Assembly (NCBI GenBank): GCA_963575745.1
Contig: CAUYUJ010015504.1
Location: 1,742,464-1,806,463, forward strand
Direction of reading: 5' to 3'
DNA from: Prorocentrum cordatum
Lineage: Eukaryota > Sar > Dinophyceae > Prorocentrales > Prorocentraceae
Length of the DNA: 64,000 nucleotides
Positions 21,040-30,904 of the stretch are shown here, piece by piece. The position numbers and the translations under genes were made by a program. The notes below the pieces were generated by a model. The model worked only from the letters and a program-made list of their open reading frames with translations, ran no database searches and was not told the origin of the DNA. How positions within the stretch are numbered: the first letter of the stretch is position 1; the number at the start of each line of letters is the position of its first letter.

Positions 21040-21190
21040 GCAAGCAGAAGCTCTCGGATCTCCGCGCGGACCTCTGCGATCGGCGCAAGGCCCCACCACC
21101 CTGGAGCGAGGAGCGCGCCAGGAGGCGCCGGAGGCGCAACCAAGGGGGCCCAACGCCGATCCAAGAAATCCGTGCGGAGCCCCGAACATC
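21040..21190. repeat. GGATC...TCCGCGCGGA foldback repeat, copy 1
   Basis: The left arm GATCTCCGCGCGGACCTCTG...GATCGGCGC and the right arm GCCGATCCAAGAAATCCGTG...CGGAGC are inverted relatives around a GC-rich loop (CGCGCCAGGAGGCGCCGGAG). The same arms and loop type occur at 43.50-43.69 and 44.94-45.11 kb. Confidence 0.6.
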
Positions 21191-21420
21191 ATGTGTATGC
21201 CGTTGCTCCTCTTCAAAGGAGGAGCGGGCCGGGCCTGCACTGCCCTCCACCCTTTCTGCTCTCGTCCTCCTCGCTTGTGAGGAACAAGCACACGTGGAAC
21301 TGAATACCAGAATCGCCAACCCGGTCAATCAAAACGCAAGGAGCCTTGATTTATGTCGGGCGTGTCCCCCTATAGGGGGACTTTCACAGAAAAATGAAAA
21401 ACAAATGCTCAAAACATATC

Positions 21421-21422
<2 letters not shown>

Positions 21423-21456
<34 letters not shown>
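21423..21456. repeat. (TA)n microsatellite
   Basis: About 34 bp of alternating TA inside TIR element copy B. Confidence 0.95.
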
Positions 21457-21459
<3 letters not shown>

Positions 21460-21564
21460 CCCCAAACTATTTACCTAACAGCGTTTGCTGATAGGTTTCT
21501 AGTAGGGTCAAAAGAGAGCATCATGACTCCTCAGGGGGGTCTGGGCGGGTGCCGGGGAGGAGAG

Positions 21565-22032
21565 CCGGGAATCGTTTTTCGCCAACAGTCACACACTTCG
21601 TGCTCTTCGACCTCCCAGAACTCCATTCCCGGGCCACATTCTGGAGAACCGGGAACAGAGCCGGGCTCGCTTTTCGCCAACAGTCACACACTTCGTGCTC
21701 TTCGACCTCCCAGAACTCCATTCCCGGGCCACATTTTGGATGCCCGGAGCCAACTGTAGGCCACTTCGTGCTCTTCGATTTCCCAGAACTCCATTCCCGG
21801 GCCACATTTTGGATGCCCGGAGCCAACTGTAGGCCACTTCGTGCTCTTCAAGTTCCCAGAACTCCATTCCTGGGCACATTTTGAATGCCCGGAGCCAACT
21901 GTAGGCCACTTCGTGGTCTTCGAGTTCCCAGAACTCCATTCCTGGGCATGATTTTGAATGCCCGGAGCCAACTGTAGGCCACTTCGTGTTCTTCTAGTTC
22001 CCAGAACTCCATTCCTGGGCCACATTTTGAAT
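21565..22032. repeat. 71-97-bp tandem repeat, about 6 copies
   Basis: Units share CCCAGAACTCCATTCC, GGGCCACATTTTGGATGCCC and GCCAACTGTAGGCCACTTCG. The first copies are about 97 bp apart and the last four 71-73 bp. Confidence 0.85.
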
Positions 22033-22360
22033 GCTGAGGCAGGCTGATGCTGAGGCTGAGGCAGGCTGAGGCTGAGGCAGGCTGAGGCTGGCCGAGGCTG
22101 AAGGCAGACTGAGGCTGAGGCTGAAGCAGGCTGAGGCTGAGGCAGAGGCAGGCTGAGGCTGAGGCAGGCTGATGCTGAGGCAGGCTGAGGCTGAGGCTGA
22201 GGCTGATGCAGGCTGAGGCTGAGGCAGGCTGAGGCTGAGGCCGAGGCTGAAGGCAGACTGAGGCTGAGGCTGAAGCAGGCTGAGGCTGAGGCTGAGGCAG
22301 GCTGAGGCTGAGGCAGGCTGAGGCTGAGGCTGAGGCAGGCTGAGGCTGAGGCTGTGACTG
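22032..22360. repeat. GAGGCTGAGGCAGGCT minisatellite
   Basis: GAGGCT and GAGGCAGGCT units in varied order over about 330 bp. Confidence 0.9.
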
Positions 22361-22619
22361 CGACTGCCGTTGCCGCTGCGACTGTCATCGCGAATGCGAC
22401 TACGACTGCGAGAACAGCAGAATTCTACAACTGGATTTTCATCTGAATCTTAAGGGGAATGCTTTCAGATATGCTTCTACATATCGCTGTTAGGTTGCTT
22501 TGCCGGGATAATTTTGGACTATGTTTGGATTATGTTTGGGGTATGTTTGGTTTTTCGTCGAGAATGCCTATGTAGGGGGACAGGCCCGACTTAAGCCTTG
22601 ATCGCCATCGGCTGTAGAA

Positions 22620-23350
22620 CCTCAGCTGGTTTCGCTCTGGAAAAGAGGGGGGGCGTATCCCGTTTTCAAGAAGTGCGAGGGGGGGCCCTGGAAAGGGGAA
22701 GGAAAGGGGCGTGACCCGTTTCGCTCTGGCGCGGGGGGGGGGGGGCGTCTGGTTTTCTGGTTTTCGGGCGGGGGGGGCCCTGGAAAGGGAAGAGGATGGG
22801 GCCATGTCCCGCTTTCTGGCGGCGTCCGTGGTCTCGCCCAGGGAAGGCAATGGGCGGCGTGTTCTGTTTTCGGGGGGGAGGCTCTGGAAGGGAACGGAGG
22901 GGGGGAGCGTGCTCCGTTTTCGGAGGGGGGCGTGACTTTGCTCGGGGAGGGGGCCGTGCCCCGTTTTCGACCACTTGAAATACCCTGGAAGGGGCCCAGG
23001 CAGGGGAGACCCCGCTTCGCGGTTTCGCTGTCTGGAAACGGGGGGGACCGATTTCGTGGGGAAGGGCCGGGGCCCGCCACGGCCAGTGCCCGGTTTCGGA
23101 CAGTGCCCCGGTTTCGCTCTCTGGGCCAGGGCCGGGGCCGGGGCCCTCGGCTGGCGCGGGCATGGGCCGGGGCTGTGGCCGGGGACCCGGGCCCGGGGCC
23201 GGGGCCAAGGCCAAGGCCGGGGCTGGGCCCAGGGCCAGGGCCAAGGCCGGGGTGCGGCCTGGCCGGGGTCGGGGCGGGGCCGGTGCAGGAGTTGGGGCAG
23301 GGGCCAGGGCCGGAGCTGGGACTGGGGCCGGAGCTGGGGCTGCTTAGAAG
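22620..23350. repeat. G-rich degenerate repeats (GGGGGG and GGGGCCGG types)
   Basis: First half: G-runs with CCCGTTTTC-like spacers at roughly 50-70 bp intervals. Second half: GGGCCGGGGCCAAGGCC-type units. It could form G-quadruplexes. No gene is seen. Confidence 0.7.
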
Positions 23351-23884
23351 CTGGAGCTTCCTATGCTACTTGAGGGCTGATTGTGGCTGGGCTGAAGTTA
23401 CTTTTGTTCGAGTGTAAGTGCCGCAAGGTGAGTAAGAACTGTGTAGATGGTGCAAGTGATCGTTTGGCATCGTAACTACACTTCTGTTACTTATAAGTAT
23501 ATGTGTCTTCTTCTGGGCAGCGAGCTAAGTTACCTATTGCGTAGCACTAAACAACATAGTTGTTTTGAGTAGTAAGTAACCCAGCCCTACTAACTAGCAC
23601 TTCTGCATCAGTTAAACCCGTGCTCCAGTCAACCCCCTTTCCGCGACTCGCGCGCGCCTGGAACAGGCCCCCCTACCTAATTAGTTCGCGGGTCGCTGCC
23701 GTGGCAAGTGAATGCCTGGCGGGGTGAACGAGGAACGGAGGAAGGAGAGGGCTTGTCGCAGCACAGCCGTGCAGGCGCGCCAGCGCGCATCGCCAAGTAC
23801 ATTGACCATCGTCGCTCAAACCTCCCTGGCCCCCTTCTCTTCCTTGTTCTGCCTCCGCCTCATCCTGCTCCTCTCCTCCAGAGC
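23351..23884. other. no recognisable feature
   Basis: An AT-richer, non-repetitive stretch between two repeat fields. No frame is convincing on either strand. Confidence 0.5.
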
Positions 23885-24378
23885 ATGAGGAATAGCGATA
23901 GCGATCGCTTGAGGACGGTTGTGGGATGATGGGGGGTAGCGATTGCGATCGCTTGAAGGAGGAAGAGCAGATGGAAGTTGATGGAGGGGATAGCGATAGC
24001 GATCGCTTGGGGAACACTGTGGGGGAAGAGGAGAGGAGAGCTGATGAGAGCGATGGCGATAGCGATCGCTTGAGGAGGGTAATGGGATGATGGAGGGTAG
24101 CGATTGCGATCGCTTGAGGAAGAAAGAAGAGAAGGAAGTTGATGAAGGAGATATCGTTAGCGATCGTTTTAGGAAGGTTGTGGGATGATGGATGGTAGCG
24201 ATTGCGATCGTTTGAGGGAGGAAAAGAAAGAGGGAAGTTGATGGGGGAGATAGCGATGGCGATCGCTTGAGGAAGGTTGTGAACTGATGGGTGATAGCGA
24301 TTGCGATCGCTTGAGGTAGGTAGGAAGAGGAGAGGGAAGTTGATGAGGGAGCTAGCGATGGCGATCGCTGGAAGGAGG
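23885..24378 (+). repeat. palindromic AGCGATnnCGATCGCT array 1
   Basis: About ten copies of AGCGATnnCGATCGCTTGAGG at roughly 50-bp spacing. The intervening sequence alternates between two types (GGAAGTTGATGGGGGA and GGTTGTGGGATGATGG), giving a period of about 100 bp. The motif is an inverted repeat AGCGAT...ATCGCT. The array ends just before the coding-like block at 24.4 kb. Related arrays are at 27.9, 32.6 and 37.5 kb. Confidence 0.85.
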
Positions 24379-24380
24379 TC

Positions 24381-25688
24381 GTGGGATGTCGCGTTGTACA
24401 TGCACGTCAGGGCCGCAGCCGTTCTGGCTGCGCGCGCGGTGTCGCGCGCGCCGCAAGCCGCGCGCAGGGCGCCCATCGGCGCCTCGGGGGCAGCGTGCCG
24501 CGGAGCGCTGCGCGCGCCCCCCTCCGGGCGCCTTGCGGCGCAGGGGCTGCCGGCGCAGCTCAGGGGGGCCTGGCGCAGCACAGGGCCACAAGGGCTCTGG
24601 AGCTGCAAGCGCAGCTCGCGATGTCGGCCGCCCAAGAGTTGCCGGCGCAGCTCAGGGCCGCCGCCAGCTTCCTCGCGAAGCTCCCGCGGGGCAGCGAGGC
24701 GCGGCGGGAGCTCCTGAATGCCCAGGCTGCCGTGGCGTTGTCCACGATGCAGTCGCGGGCGTTCGTTGCCGCCGAAGACTCCGCCGAGCTCGCGGCGGCG
24801 ATCTCCGAGCTGCCCTTCCGCGAGAAGAAGCGGGGGGAGCTCCTCGCGGTGATCGCCTCGGTCGCGACGGCCTCGGCGAGGGCGCTACAGGCTAGCGCGG
24901 CGGCGAGCCAGCAACTGCTCAGCTCGTCGCGCGCGCCCCGGCATGAGTTCACTACCATCGCCGCCTACCTGGCGGCGAAGCAGCAGGGGGCCATCCCGGA
25001 CGAAGGCAACGACTTCCTGGGCCGCTTCGAGGTCGCGCCCCAGCACTGCATGGCCCTCGGGTGGCGCGCCGCAAGCGAGCCGACGGTCCAGACGGCGACC
25101 TGCGTCGCCTTGCAGGTGCAGGGCGTCGATTGGGCGCTGCGCCAGTGCCCCGCGGCCCCCTGGGGCTTCTCCAAGAAGGCGAAGACTTACGTCGGGGAGC
25201 TCATCCCGTGGAAGGAGCGCAAGCACCCGGCCGCTGCAGAGCCGTCTTGCGCGGCGGCGCCCCCCGCGGGCCCGGCAGATTTTGCCGGGGCCCGCGGCGA
25301 GGTCTACACTCGGGTGTTCAGCAAAGCTGGCCCCGCGGGCTCGCCGCTCGACGCCGCGCAGTTCCTCGCGCCGGCGGCCGGCGCCCCCGCGCGCGAGAGC
25401 AAAGCGAGGCTCGAGGCGTTGACAGCGGCGTCGCCGGTGGACCTCGCGCTGCAGCTCGCCGAGAGGGCGAACCGCAGCGGCGCCGGGGCCATCATCTACA
25501 AGCGACGCCAGCCGTCGACGCAAGCAGCCCTTCCGATCGGCGATGTCACTGCTTCCAGCGCACCTGGCGCGCCAGAGGTCGGGCGGCGCGCGATCTCCGT
25601 CTCCGCGGAGGAGGCCAGGGGCGCAATCTTCGCGCATCCGAAAGGGGGCAAGCCGAGAAAAGATACGGCGGGAGCCCGACGACGTTAG
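24381..25688 (+). CDS. Ala-rich protein of unknown function
   Basis: A 435-codon plus-strand frame. The Met at 24,621 (MSAAQELPAQLRAAASFLAK) is a more natural start than the first Met at 24,381, because the early part is Arg-rich and abuts the palindrome array. Helical Ala/Glu/Leu-rich sequence leads to HEFTTIAAYLAAKQQGAIP (about 24,943-25,030, module A) and VQTATCVALQVQGVDWAL to GELIPWKERKH (about 25,090-25,230, module B). Both modules recur, swapped, at 37.9-38.2 kb, and module A perhaps at 39.5 kb. Codon choice is strongly GC at third positions. No known domain is recognised and there is no signal peptide. Lys-rich coding-like sequence in other frames (to about 26,075) may be later exons. 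It could be a nested gene or a captured fragment. Confidence 0.5.
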   Translation: MGCRVVHARQGRSRSGCARGVARAASRAQGAHRRLGGSVPRSAARAPLRAPCGAGAAGAAQGGLAQHRATRALELQAQLAMSAAQELPAQLRAAASFLAKLPRGSEARRELLNAQAAVALSTMQSRAFVAAEDSAELAAAISELPFREKKRGELLAVIASVATASARALQASAAASQQLLSSSRAPRHEFTTIAAYLAAKQQGAIPDEGNDFLGRFEVAPQHCMALGWRAASEPTVQTATCVALQVQGVDWALRQCPAAPWGFSKKAKTYVGELIPWKERKHPAAAEPSCAAAPPAGPADFAGARGEVYTRVFSKAGPAGSPLDAAQFLAPAAGAPARESKARLEALTAASPVDLALQLAERANRSGAGAIIYKRRQPSTQAALPIGDVTASSAPGAPEVGRRAISVSAEEARGAIFAHPKGGKPRKDTAGARRR

Positions 25689-26480
25689 GCGACCGCTCCA
25701 ACGGCGAGAGCGACCACTCCGACGGCGGCGACGCTGAGACTAAGGCCGAGACGACGGGGGCGGCTGCCAAGACCGCGGAGGCAGGGGGGGAGAAGTTTTC
25801 CCCCGCACCACGGGGCCAGGAGGGTCGATGAGGAGCGCGGCAGAGAAAGTCACCCCCCCAGTGGGGGGAACATTTATCGAATGCCCTTGGGTGCGAGGGG
25901 GGGGGGGGGGGCGACCGTGCAAATGACTGCCATCACCTCGGAAGGACAAGAAGTCCGCGACGGGCAAAAAGCTCACGGAGGCCACGGGGGGCAATGACGA
26001 CAAGAAGGGCACGAAAGGCAATACGAGCAAGATACACATGAGAAAGACAAGGAAAGCAAGCTCCATGAGACAGCGTAGCCGTCGTTCAGCGGCGAGTGGG
26101 GCAGGGGCCAGGCCCCCGCGCAGGACAGGCCAGCGCGGACCAGGCCAGCGGCGTTTGCGCGGGGGCGGGCGCGCCAGCGGCGCGTCGCCGCTGCCGAGTT
26201 CCCGCGAAATCGGATGTTTCGGTGGTTGGGGGGCCGATCTCAGAGCGAAAAAATAAGAGAGGGATGTTGAAGGATATGATAGAGGAGGGGCGAGAGGAAT
26301 GACCGAGTGGCGGCTTCGACCGCTGGGGGGTGGAAGGCGAGGGGGGTGGATTGCGGGGCAGGGCGATTCCGGCCGCCGCGTCGGGGAGCTGCGCGGGCGG
26401 GCAGCGATTCCGATCGCTTGGAGCGGCGTGGGATGGGAGGGGGCGGAGGGGAGGTGGGGGGGGGGCCGCGCCGCAGCCAG
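25689..26480 (+). other. possible continuation of the 24.4 kb block
   Basis: Plus-strand frames read GDRSNGESDHSDGGDAETKA (about 25,690-25,750) and KDKKSATGKKLTEATGGNDD (about 25,945-26,010), which look like charged tails. They are in different frames with a G-run between, so exon borders cannot be set. A lone AGCGATTCCGATCGCT motif is at about 26,401. Confidence 0.25.
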
Positions 26481-26499
26481 CTTGGCTTCGCGCGCGGGC

Positions 26500-27360
26500 G
26501 GGCCGGCGCAACCAGCAGCGCGCCAGCGCCACCGGCAGCGCCCACCGGCGCCGCCAGGCGGAGCCTCGACCGAAGCGGCGGCGGAGGGCATCGGGGAGCA
26601 CCGGGCGGCGGCGGAGGCGGATGCAGAGGCGGCGCAGGAGGCGGGCCAGGAAGCGGCGCATGCGGCGAAGCAAGCGGCGGCGGAGGCGGTAGGGGCACCT
26701 GAAGAGCAGGAGGAAGCCGCGACCGAAGTCGAGATCGTCGGCGACGACCAGGCGCCGCTGGGCCCGAGGGGACAAGGCAGCGCCATCGGCGGCGCCAGTG
26801 GCAGCGCCAGCGGCAGCGCCAGCTCCAGCGGTGCAGCGCAACTCTGCGTGGCCGCCCCTGGCGGGGAGCGCGCGGCCATGGCGGCTCCTCCCCGCGGGGG
26901 GGGGGGGGCATGGAAGTAGCAGCGACACTTCGACCCAACGCCGCCTCCAAAGGCGGCGCCCGCGGTCAGGCCTGCGTCGGCGCCTGCGTCGGAGGCCGCG
27001 CTCGAGGTCGCGGCGGCGCCTGTGGCGAAGGCCACGCGGCAAATTGGCCTCGGTCGGCCCTGCCGCCGAGCGGCGGCTGGGCCAGATCCACCGCCAGCGG
27101 CGCCTCCGCCCGCAGCGCGCCAGCGCTGCCAGCAGCCGCAGCCCAGCACGCCAGCGCACCCAGCAGCGCACCAGTGCAACCAGCAGCCGCACCAGCGCAA
27201 CCAGCAGCCGCAGCCTGGCGCTTCAGTGCAACCAGCAGCGCCACCAGCAGCAGCGCAAAAGCGGAACCAGCACGGGCCACCAGCAAAACCATCTGCAGCA
27301 GCAGCAGCAGCACCATCTGAAGCAGCAGCAGCAGCGCGGCCCCGCAGGCCCGAAACATGG
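26500..27360 (+). repeat. CAGCGC/CAACCAGCAG low-complexity tract
   Basis: Imperfect GCGCAACCAGCAGCGC and GGCGGCGGAGGC-type units dominate. The longest open frame in the window (minus strand, 25,740-28,616, 958 codons) is a translation of this tract and its neighbours. The same units recur at 28.43-28.62 and 28.98-29.13 kb. Confidence 0.7.
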
Positions 27361-27539
27361 CGCACCCGCCACGTGGCGCGGGCAGCAGCACCGCGCCAAC
27401 AAGGGGGCCCTGGCCAATCACGGCGGCAAGCACCGCGCGAACTATGCGGCGAAGTGCGGCGGCGGCATGGGCGGTGGCAAGGGCGGTGGCAAGGGCGGCG
27501 GCAGGGGCAGCGGCGCGGCGCCCAGCGCGGCGCCGCGCG

Positions 27540-27690
27540 GACAGATGGCCTCGGCGCGGCGAAGCATCTCTCGCTCGAAGCGGCGGGTGCCACTGCGACA
27601 GGCGCAACGGGCCGTGCGACGTGATGGAGAGCTGCCCGATGACGGGGGCCGCTGCCGCCGCGCTGGCTGCCCGCGCTACCGCGGCGACAT
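27540..27690 (+). pseudogene. partial Cys-rich block, relative of the 35.2 kb domain
   Basis: GGCGAAGCA, CACTGCGACAGGCGCA and GGCCGTGCGACGTGATGGAG align with the DNA at 35,215-35,300 that encodes CDRRIQPCDAMGSYL. Here the equivalent reading is C-D-R-R...P-C-D-V-M. The copy stops matching soon after and no open frame joins it to a full protein. Confidence 0.45.
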
Positions 27691-27894
27691 AAGCGATTTC
27701 GCGGCGGCCGCCGCCGCGCGCGCAGAACAGCGGTGCCGGCATTGTTGTGGCCGAAAGCGGCGGCGGTGACGGTCGACGAGCCATGGCCCGCGACGGGGGC
27801 GACGAAAATGACGATGGCATTAGCGGCGGTGCCAAGTTCGGGGACGGGCAAAATCGATTCCAAACGCTGGGGGGGGGGGGGGGGGCGATTTGGA

Positions 27895-28335
27895 CCAGTT
27901 GGGGCGTAGCGATTCCGATCGCTGGGTTCGGGGAGTTTGGGGGGCGGGGTTAACGATTTCGATCGCTGGGAGGTGGGTGGCGAGGAGGGCGGATAGCGAT
28001 TTCGATCGCGGGAAGGTGGAGGGCGAGGAGGGCGGATAGCGATTTCGACCGCTTTGGAGGAGTGAGGCTTGTCACAAAGTATCAGAAAACTATTCTTTTG
28101 TGTAAAAACCGCGCCAATCGCTAGGTGCATGACGAGGCAGGCGTGCGAGGGCGCCGAAGCGATTCCGACCGACGGGCCGGGAAGCTCGAGGGGGGCGGGG
28201 GGGGGCGATTTCGAGCGCTGCGAGGTGGAAGGCGAGTAGGGCGGATGGCGGTTTCGATCGCTCAGCGATTTCGATCGCTGGGAAGTGCAGGGCGAGCAGG
28301 GCGGATAGCGATTCCGATTCATTTGGAGGAGTGAG
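27895..28335 (+). repeat. palindromic AGCGATnnCGATCGCT array 2
   Basis: About nine copies such as AGCGATTTCGATCGCTGGGA at roughly 40-60 bp spacing, joined by GGTGGAGGGCGAGGAGGGCG-like spacers. Several copies are mutated in one arm. Confidence 0.8.
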
Positions 28336-28614
28336 GGGCGCCAACTTGCGCCCAACCGTTGCCCCTTTGTTTCTGGCTCCAGCGCGCGGGCGGCGGGCTC
28401 CATCGGCGGCGCGGGCAGCGTCGGCGGCGCGGGCGGCGGCGCGGCCAGCGCAACCAGCAGCGCGCCCTGCAACACATCCAGCGCACCCAGCAGCGCGCCC
28501 AGCGCAACCAGCGGCGCGCCCAGCACGCACAGCGCATCCAGCAGCGCACCAGCTCCACCAGCAGCGCACCAGCTCCACCAGCAGCACCCAGCAGCGCCAC
28601 CAGCAGCAGCAGCC

Positions 28615-29097
28615 ATGTCGGCCGAAGAGCGGTACTACTTGCCATGCCCAGTGCTAGGCTGCAGGGCCAAGTGCGACAAGCACACGCGCGATCTGCGCTA
28701 CGAGTGGTTCGACAACCACTTGCGTTCATCCACAGCGGAGACGCACGCGGCCATCGACGAGGGGCAGCGAAGCGACATGCTGCAGCAAGCCGACGCGGTG
28801 CCCTGCGACGTGCAAGAGGTGCGCATGTGGCAATCCGGGGAGGCCGAGAAGGCGGATGCCGCGGCTGCCGCGGCCCTCGGCGATCCCGCGCGGGCGGACC
28901 GCTCCCATGGCGATCGGTGCGAGGAGAGCTCCGTCGGCGAGCGGCGCTCTCCCCGGGGCCAGGCGCCGATCGAGGTCGCGCCGCCGCTCGCGCCGCGCCA
29001 GCACGGCACCGGCAGCAGCTGCAGCAGCAGCGCCAACAGCACCACCAGCAGCTGCGCGCCAGCGCAACCAGCACGCGCAACCAGCAGCACCCTCTGA
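28615..29097 (+). CDS. small Cys/His-containing protein, unknown
   Basis: A 160-codon frame whose first half looks like real protein: MSAEERYYLPCPVLGCRAKC, then DKHTRDLRYEWFDNHLRSS and TAETH. Cys at about 11, 16 and 20 and later His residues could form a zinc site; this is inference. The second half runs into the CAGCAGC tract and is low complexity, so the natural end is uncertain. It follows palindrome array 2 and another CAGCAGC tract, the same layout as the 24.4 kb block. No homologue is recognised. Confidence 0.4.
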   Translation: MSAEERYYLPCPVLGCRAKCDKHTRDLRYEWFDNHLRSSTAETHAAIDEGQRSDMLQQADAVPCDVQEVRMWQSGEAEKADAAAAAALGDPARADRSHGDRCEESSVGERRSPRGQAPIEVAPPLAPRQHGTGSSCSSSANSTTSSCAPAQPARATSSTL

Positions 29098-29099
29098 AG

Positions 29100-30370
29100 C
29101 AGCAGCACCAGCAACACCAACGCGCGCACTATGCGCATCAGAAACACCAGCGCGCGCGAGTCCCAGTCTCGCCCGCGCGCGGCTGCGCCGCGAATCTCGA
29201 GCGCGAAAGATGCCCGTACCCTTACCTAGACAGGGTGGCAAGGGGCCGGGGGGGCGGTTCGTCGCAGCTGACGGCGGCTGCACAAGTGTAGAAACGACAG
29301 CCGATCGAGCATTACAGACCGCTGTGTTCTCGGGGCGCGCGTTAGCACCGATCGCACGTGCGTTCGAATCGGCGGAGTGCCCGACCCTGCGTTGGTTGTT
29401 GTCGATGTAGACCAGCTACTGCGGAGGCGCGCCCCCAGACGCACATCCGGACGTTGAGGAGTCAACGCGCACTCGGGGGCGCATGCGAACAACTCTGGCG
29501 CGAACGTCATCGCGCGACAACCGCCCTATCGCGAATTGCTCGATGCAGAAACATCGCGAATCTGTGCCCTGGGCGAGGTCGCCTCGAGGCCGCCCCCCTT
29601 GGACGGCCGTCTGCGGATCACCCCAGCTAGGTATGGTTGCCCCATGAAAACCCCCAAAACATACCCGTGCCTAGCCGGGGTGCCGCAGCTCACCCCAGCT
29701 AGGTCCGGGTATGTTTCGGTGGTTTCAGGCAGGTCCCCGTACCCCGCACATATCATGCCCTCCAGAGCCGTCCCCGACGTGGCCGCTGCGGCACCCTGGG
29801 GGCGCGACATTGCAACGTCGTTCCTCAGGGCAGGCCCAGACGCATTGGTTGCCAGGATAGCGAGGAAATGCAACTCTTTATCGATTGGGACAGGCGCCGC
29901 CACATATGGGCGGCTTTGAACCGCGCACGCACCACGATGCCCCGAGACGTCCCTAACAAAAACCAGCGCTTGTCGCTGCAATCAGACACCCAACCATCGA
30001 GCGCGCCGTTGCGTCTTGACGCGCGGCTGCTGCACTGGCGCGCGCGGGGCAAGCTGACCAGGCACAATAGCAGGCGCCCAGTCCCCCGGGCGGCCCATCT
30101 CACCTTGGCTGGCCCCGGGCACGGGAATCTTTCGGACCAATGAGCGAAAGCCGCGGGCGGCCGCGCGGCCACCGCCGCCGGCGAGGTCTCGGCGAGGACC
30201 TTGCAGGAGACGGCTCTGGTCTTGCGGGGGACGGCACGGGTCTCGAGGCAGACCATGGCCGCTGCCGGCGGCACCGCTGCCAGCGGCAGCGGAGCTAGCT
30301 CTGTCATGACGGCCGCGCTCGCACCGCTTTAGCGCCCAGCGCCACGTTGGCGCCATCGCTCATCTGATTT
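29100..30370. other. GC-rich, no supportable gene
   Basis: Minus-strand frames at 29,526-29,981 and 29,825-30,307 have some protein-like stretches (VFVRDVSGHRGACA, HFLAILATNASG), but no motif and no clear borders. A CACCCCAGCTAGGT-type motif is repeated around 29,620-29,740. Confidence 0.3.
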
Positions 30371-30750
30371 ATCCGAGCGTCGCGGCCGCCAAGCAGGTGC
30401 TGGATTGCATTCGCAGGGCGGAGGGGCGCGCGAACGCGGCGGCGGGCGTCTGCAACGAGGCGGCGGCCGCGCCCAGGGCCGAAGCTGCGTCCCTGGCGAG
30501 CGCCCGCGCCGGCGTCAAGGCCACCCTGCAGGCCGGCCTGACGTCGGCCGCAGGCGCGGAGGCAGGAGGCGCCCGCAGCGGCGGCAACCGAGGAAGGGCT
30601 CGGAGGCGCGCCAGAAAGGGCCCGGGCGCGGTCGCGAGGGCGTTGAGGATAGCACCCTCCGCGGGCCGCGGGGCTGGCGGAGCCCGGCTTCCAGCGAGCT
30701 GCGCCGCCCGCTGCCCGCCGCGCCGCCGCCCGCGCACTGCGACGGCGATG
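30370..30750 (+). other. coding-like fragment duplicated at 37.14 kb
   Basis: A plus-strand frame reads SVAAAKQVLDCIRRAEGRAN and continues Ala-rich to about 30,580. DNA from about 30,560 to 30,700 (GGCGCCCGCAGCGGC, GGAGGCGCGCCAGA, GGATAGCACCC) matches 37,150-37,310. The function is unknown. Confidence 0.35.
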
Positions 30751-30904
30751 GCGGCCACTTATCTACATGTTTTGTTTCCCAACCATCCTGTGGTGTTGGG
30801 TCCTCGTTTTGAAAAGACGGTGGCCCGCGTCTCCCCTCCTCTCCTCCTCTGCCCCCTCCTCCTCCCTCCTCCCCCTCTTCCTTGCGTTTCACCCACCCAG
30901 CGCA

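Larger units (their letters stand above)
21351..22594. mobile_element. TIR element, copy B (1.24 kb, minisatellite-filled)
   Basis: The left end is TTATGTCGGGCGTGTCCCCC and the right end, reverse-complemented, is TTAAGTCGGGCCTGTCCCCC. A perfect 8-bp duplication, GCCTTGAT, flanks it (21,343-21,350 and 22,595-22,602; 9 bp if the A next to each copy is counted). The interior is not coding. It holds a (TA)n run, a 71-73-bp tandem repeat and a GAGGCTGAGGCAG minisatellite. This is the longest copy of the family here. Confidence 0.85.

Noticed and set aside
23885-24378. GCGATCGC motif as cyanobacterial HIP1, hence contamination
   Set aside because: The motif here is the longer AGCGATnnCGATCGCT in tandem arrays, and the surrounding DNA shares repeats with the rest of the window, including spliced-leader and LINE-bearing parts.
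25740-28616. 958-codon open frame on the minus strand, the longest in the window
   Set aside because: It is Ala/Arg/Pro/Cys low-complexity sequence translated from CAGCGC, CAGCAGC and palindrome-array DNA. No domain, and overlapping frames are equally open.
29340-29390. tRNA-like GTTCGAATCGG element
   Set aside because: The T-loop-like string has no matching acceptor, D-arm or anticodon arm around it.
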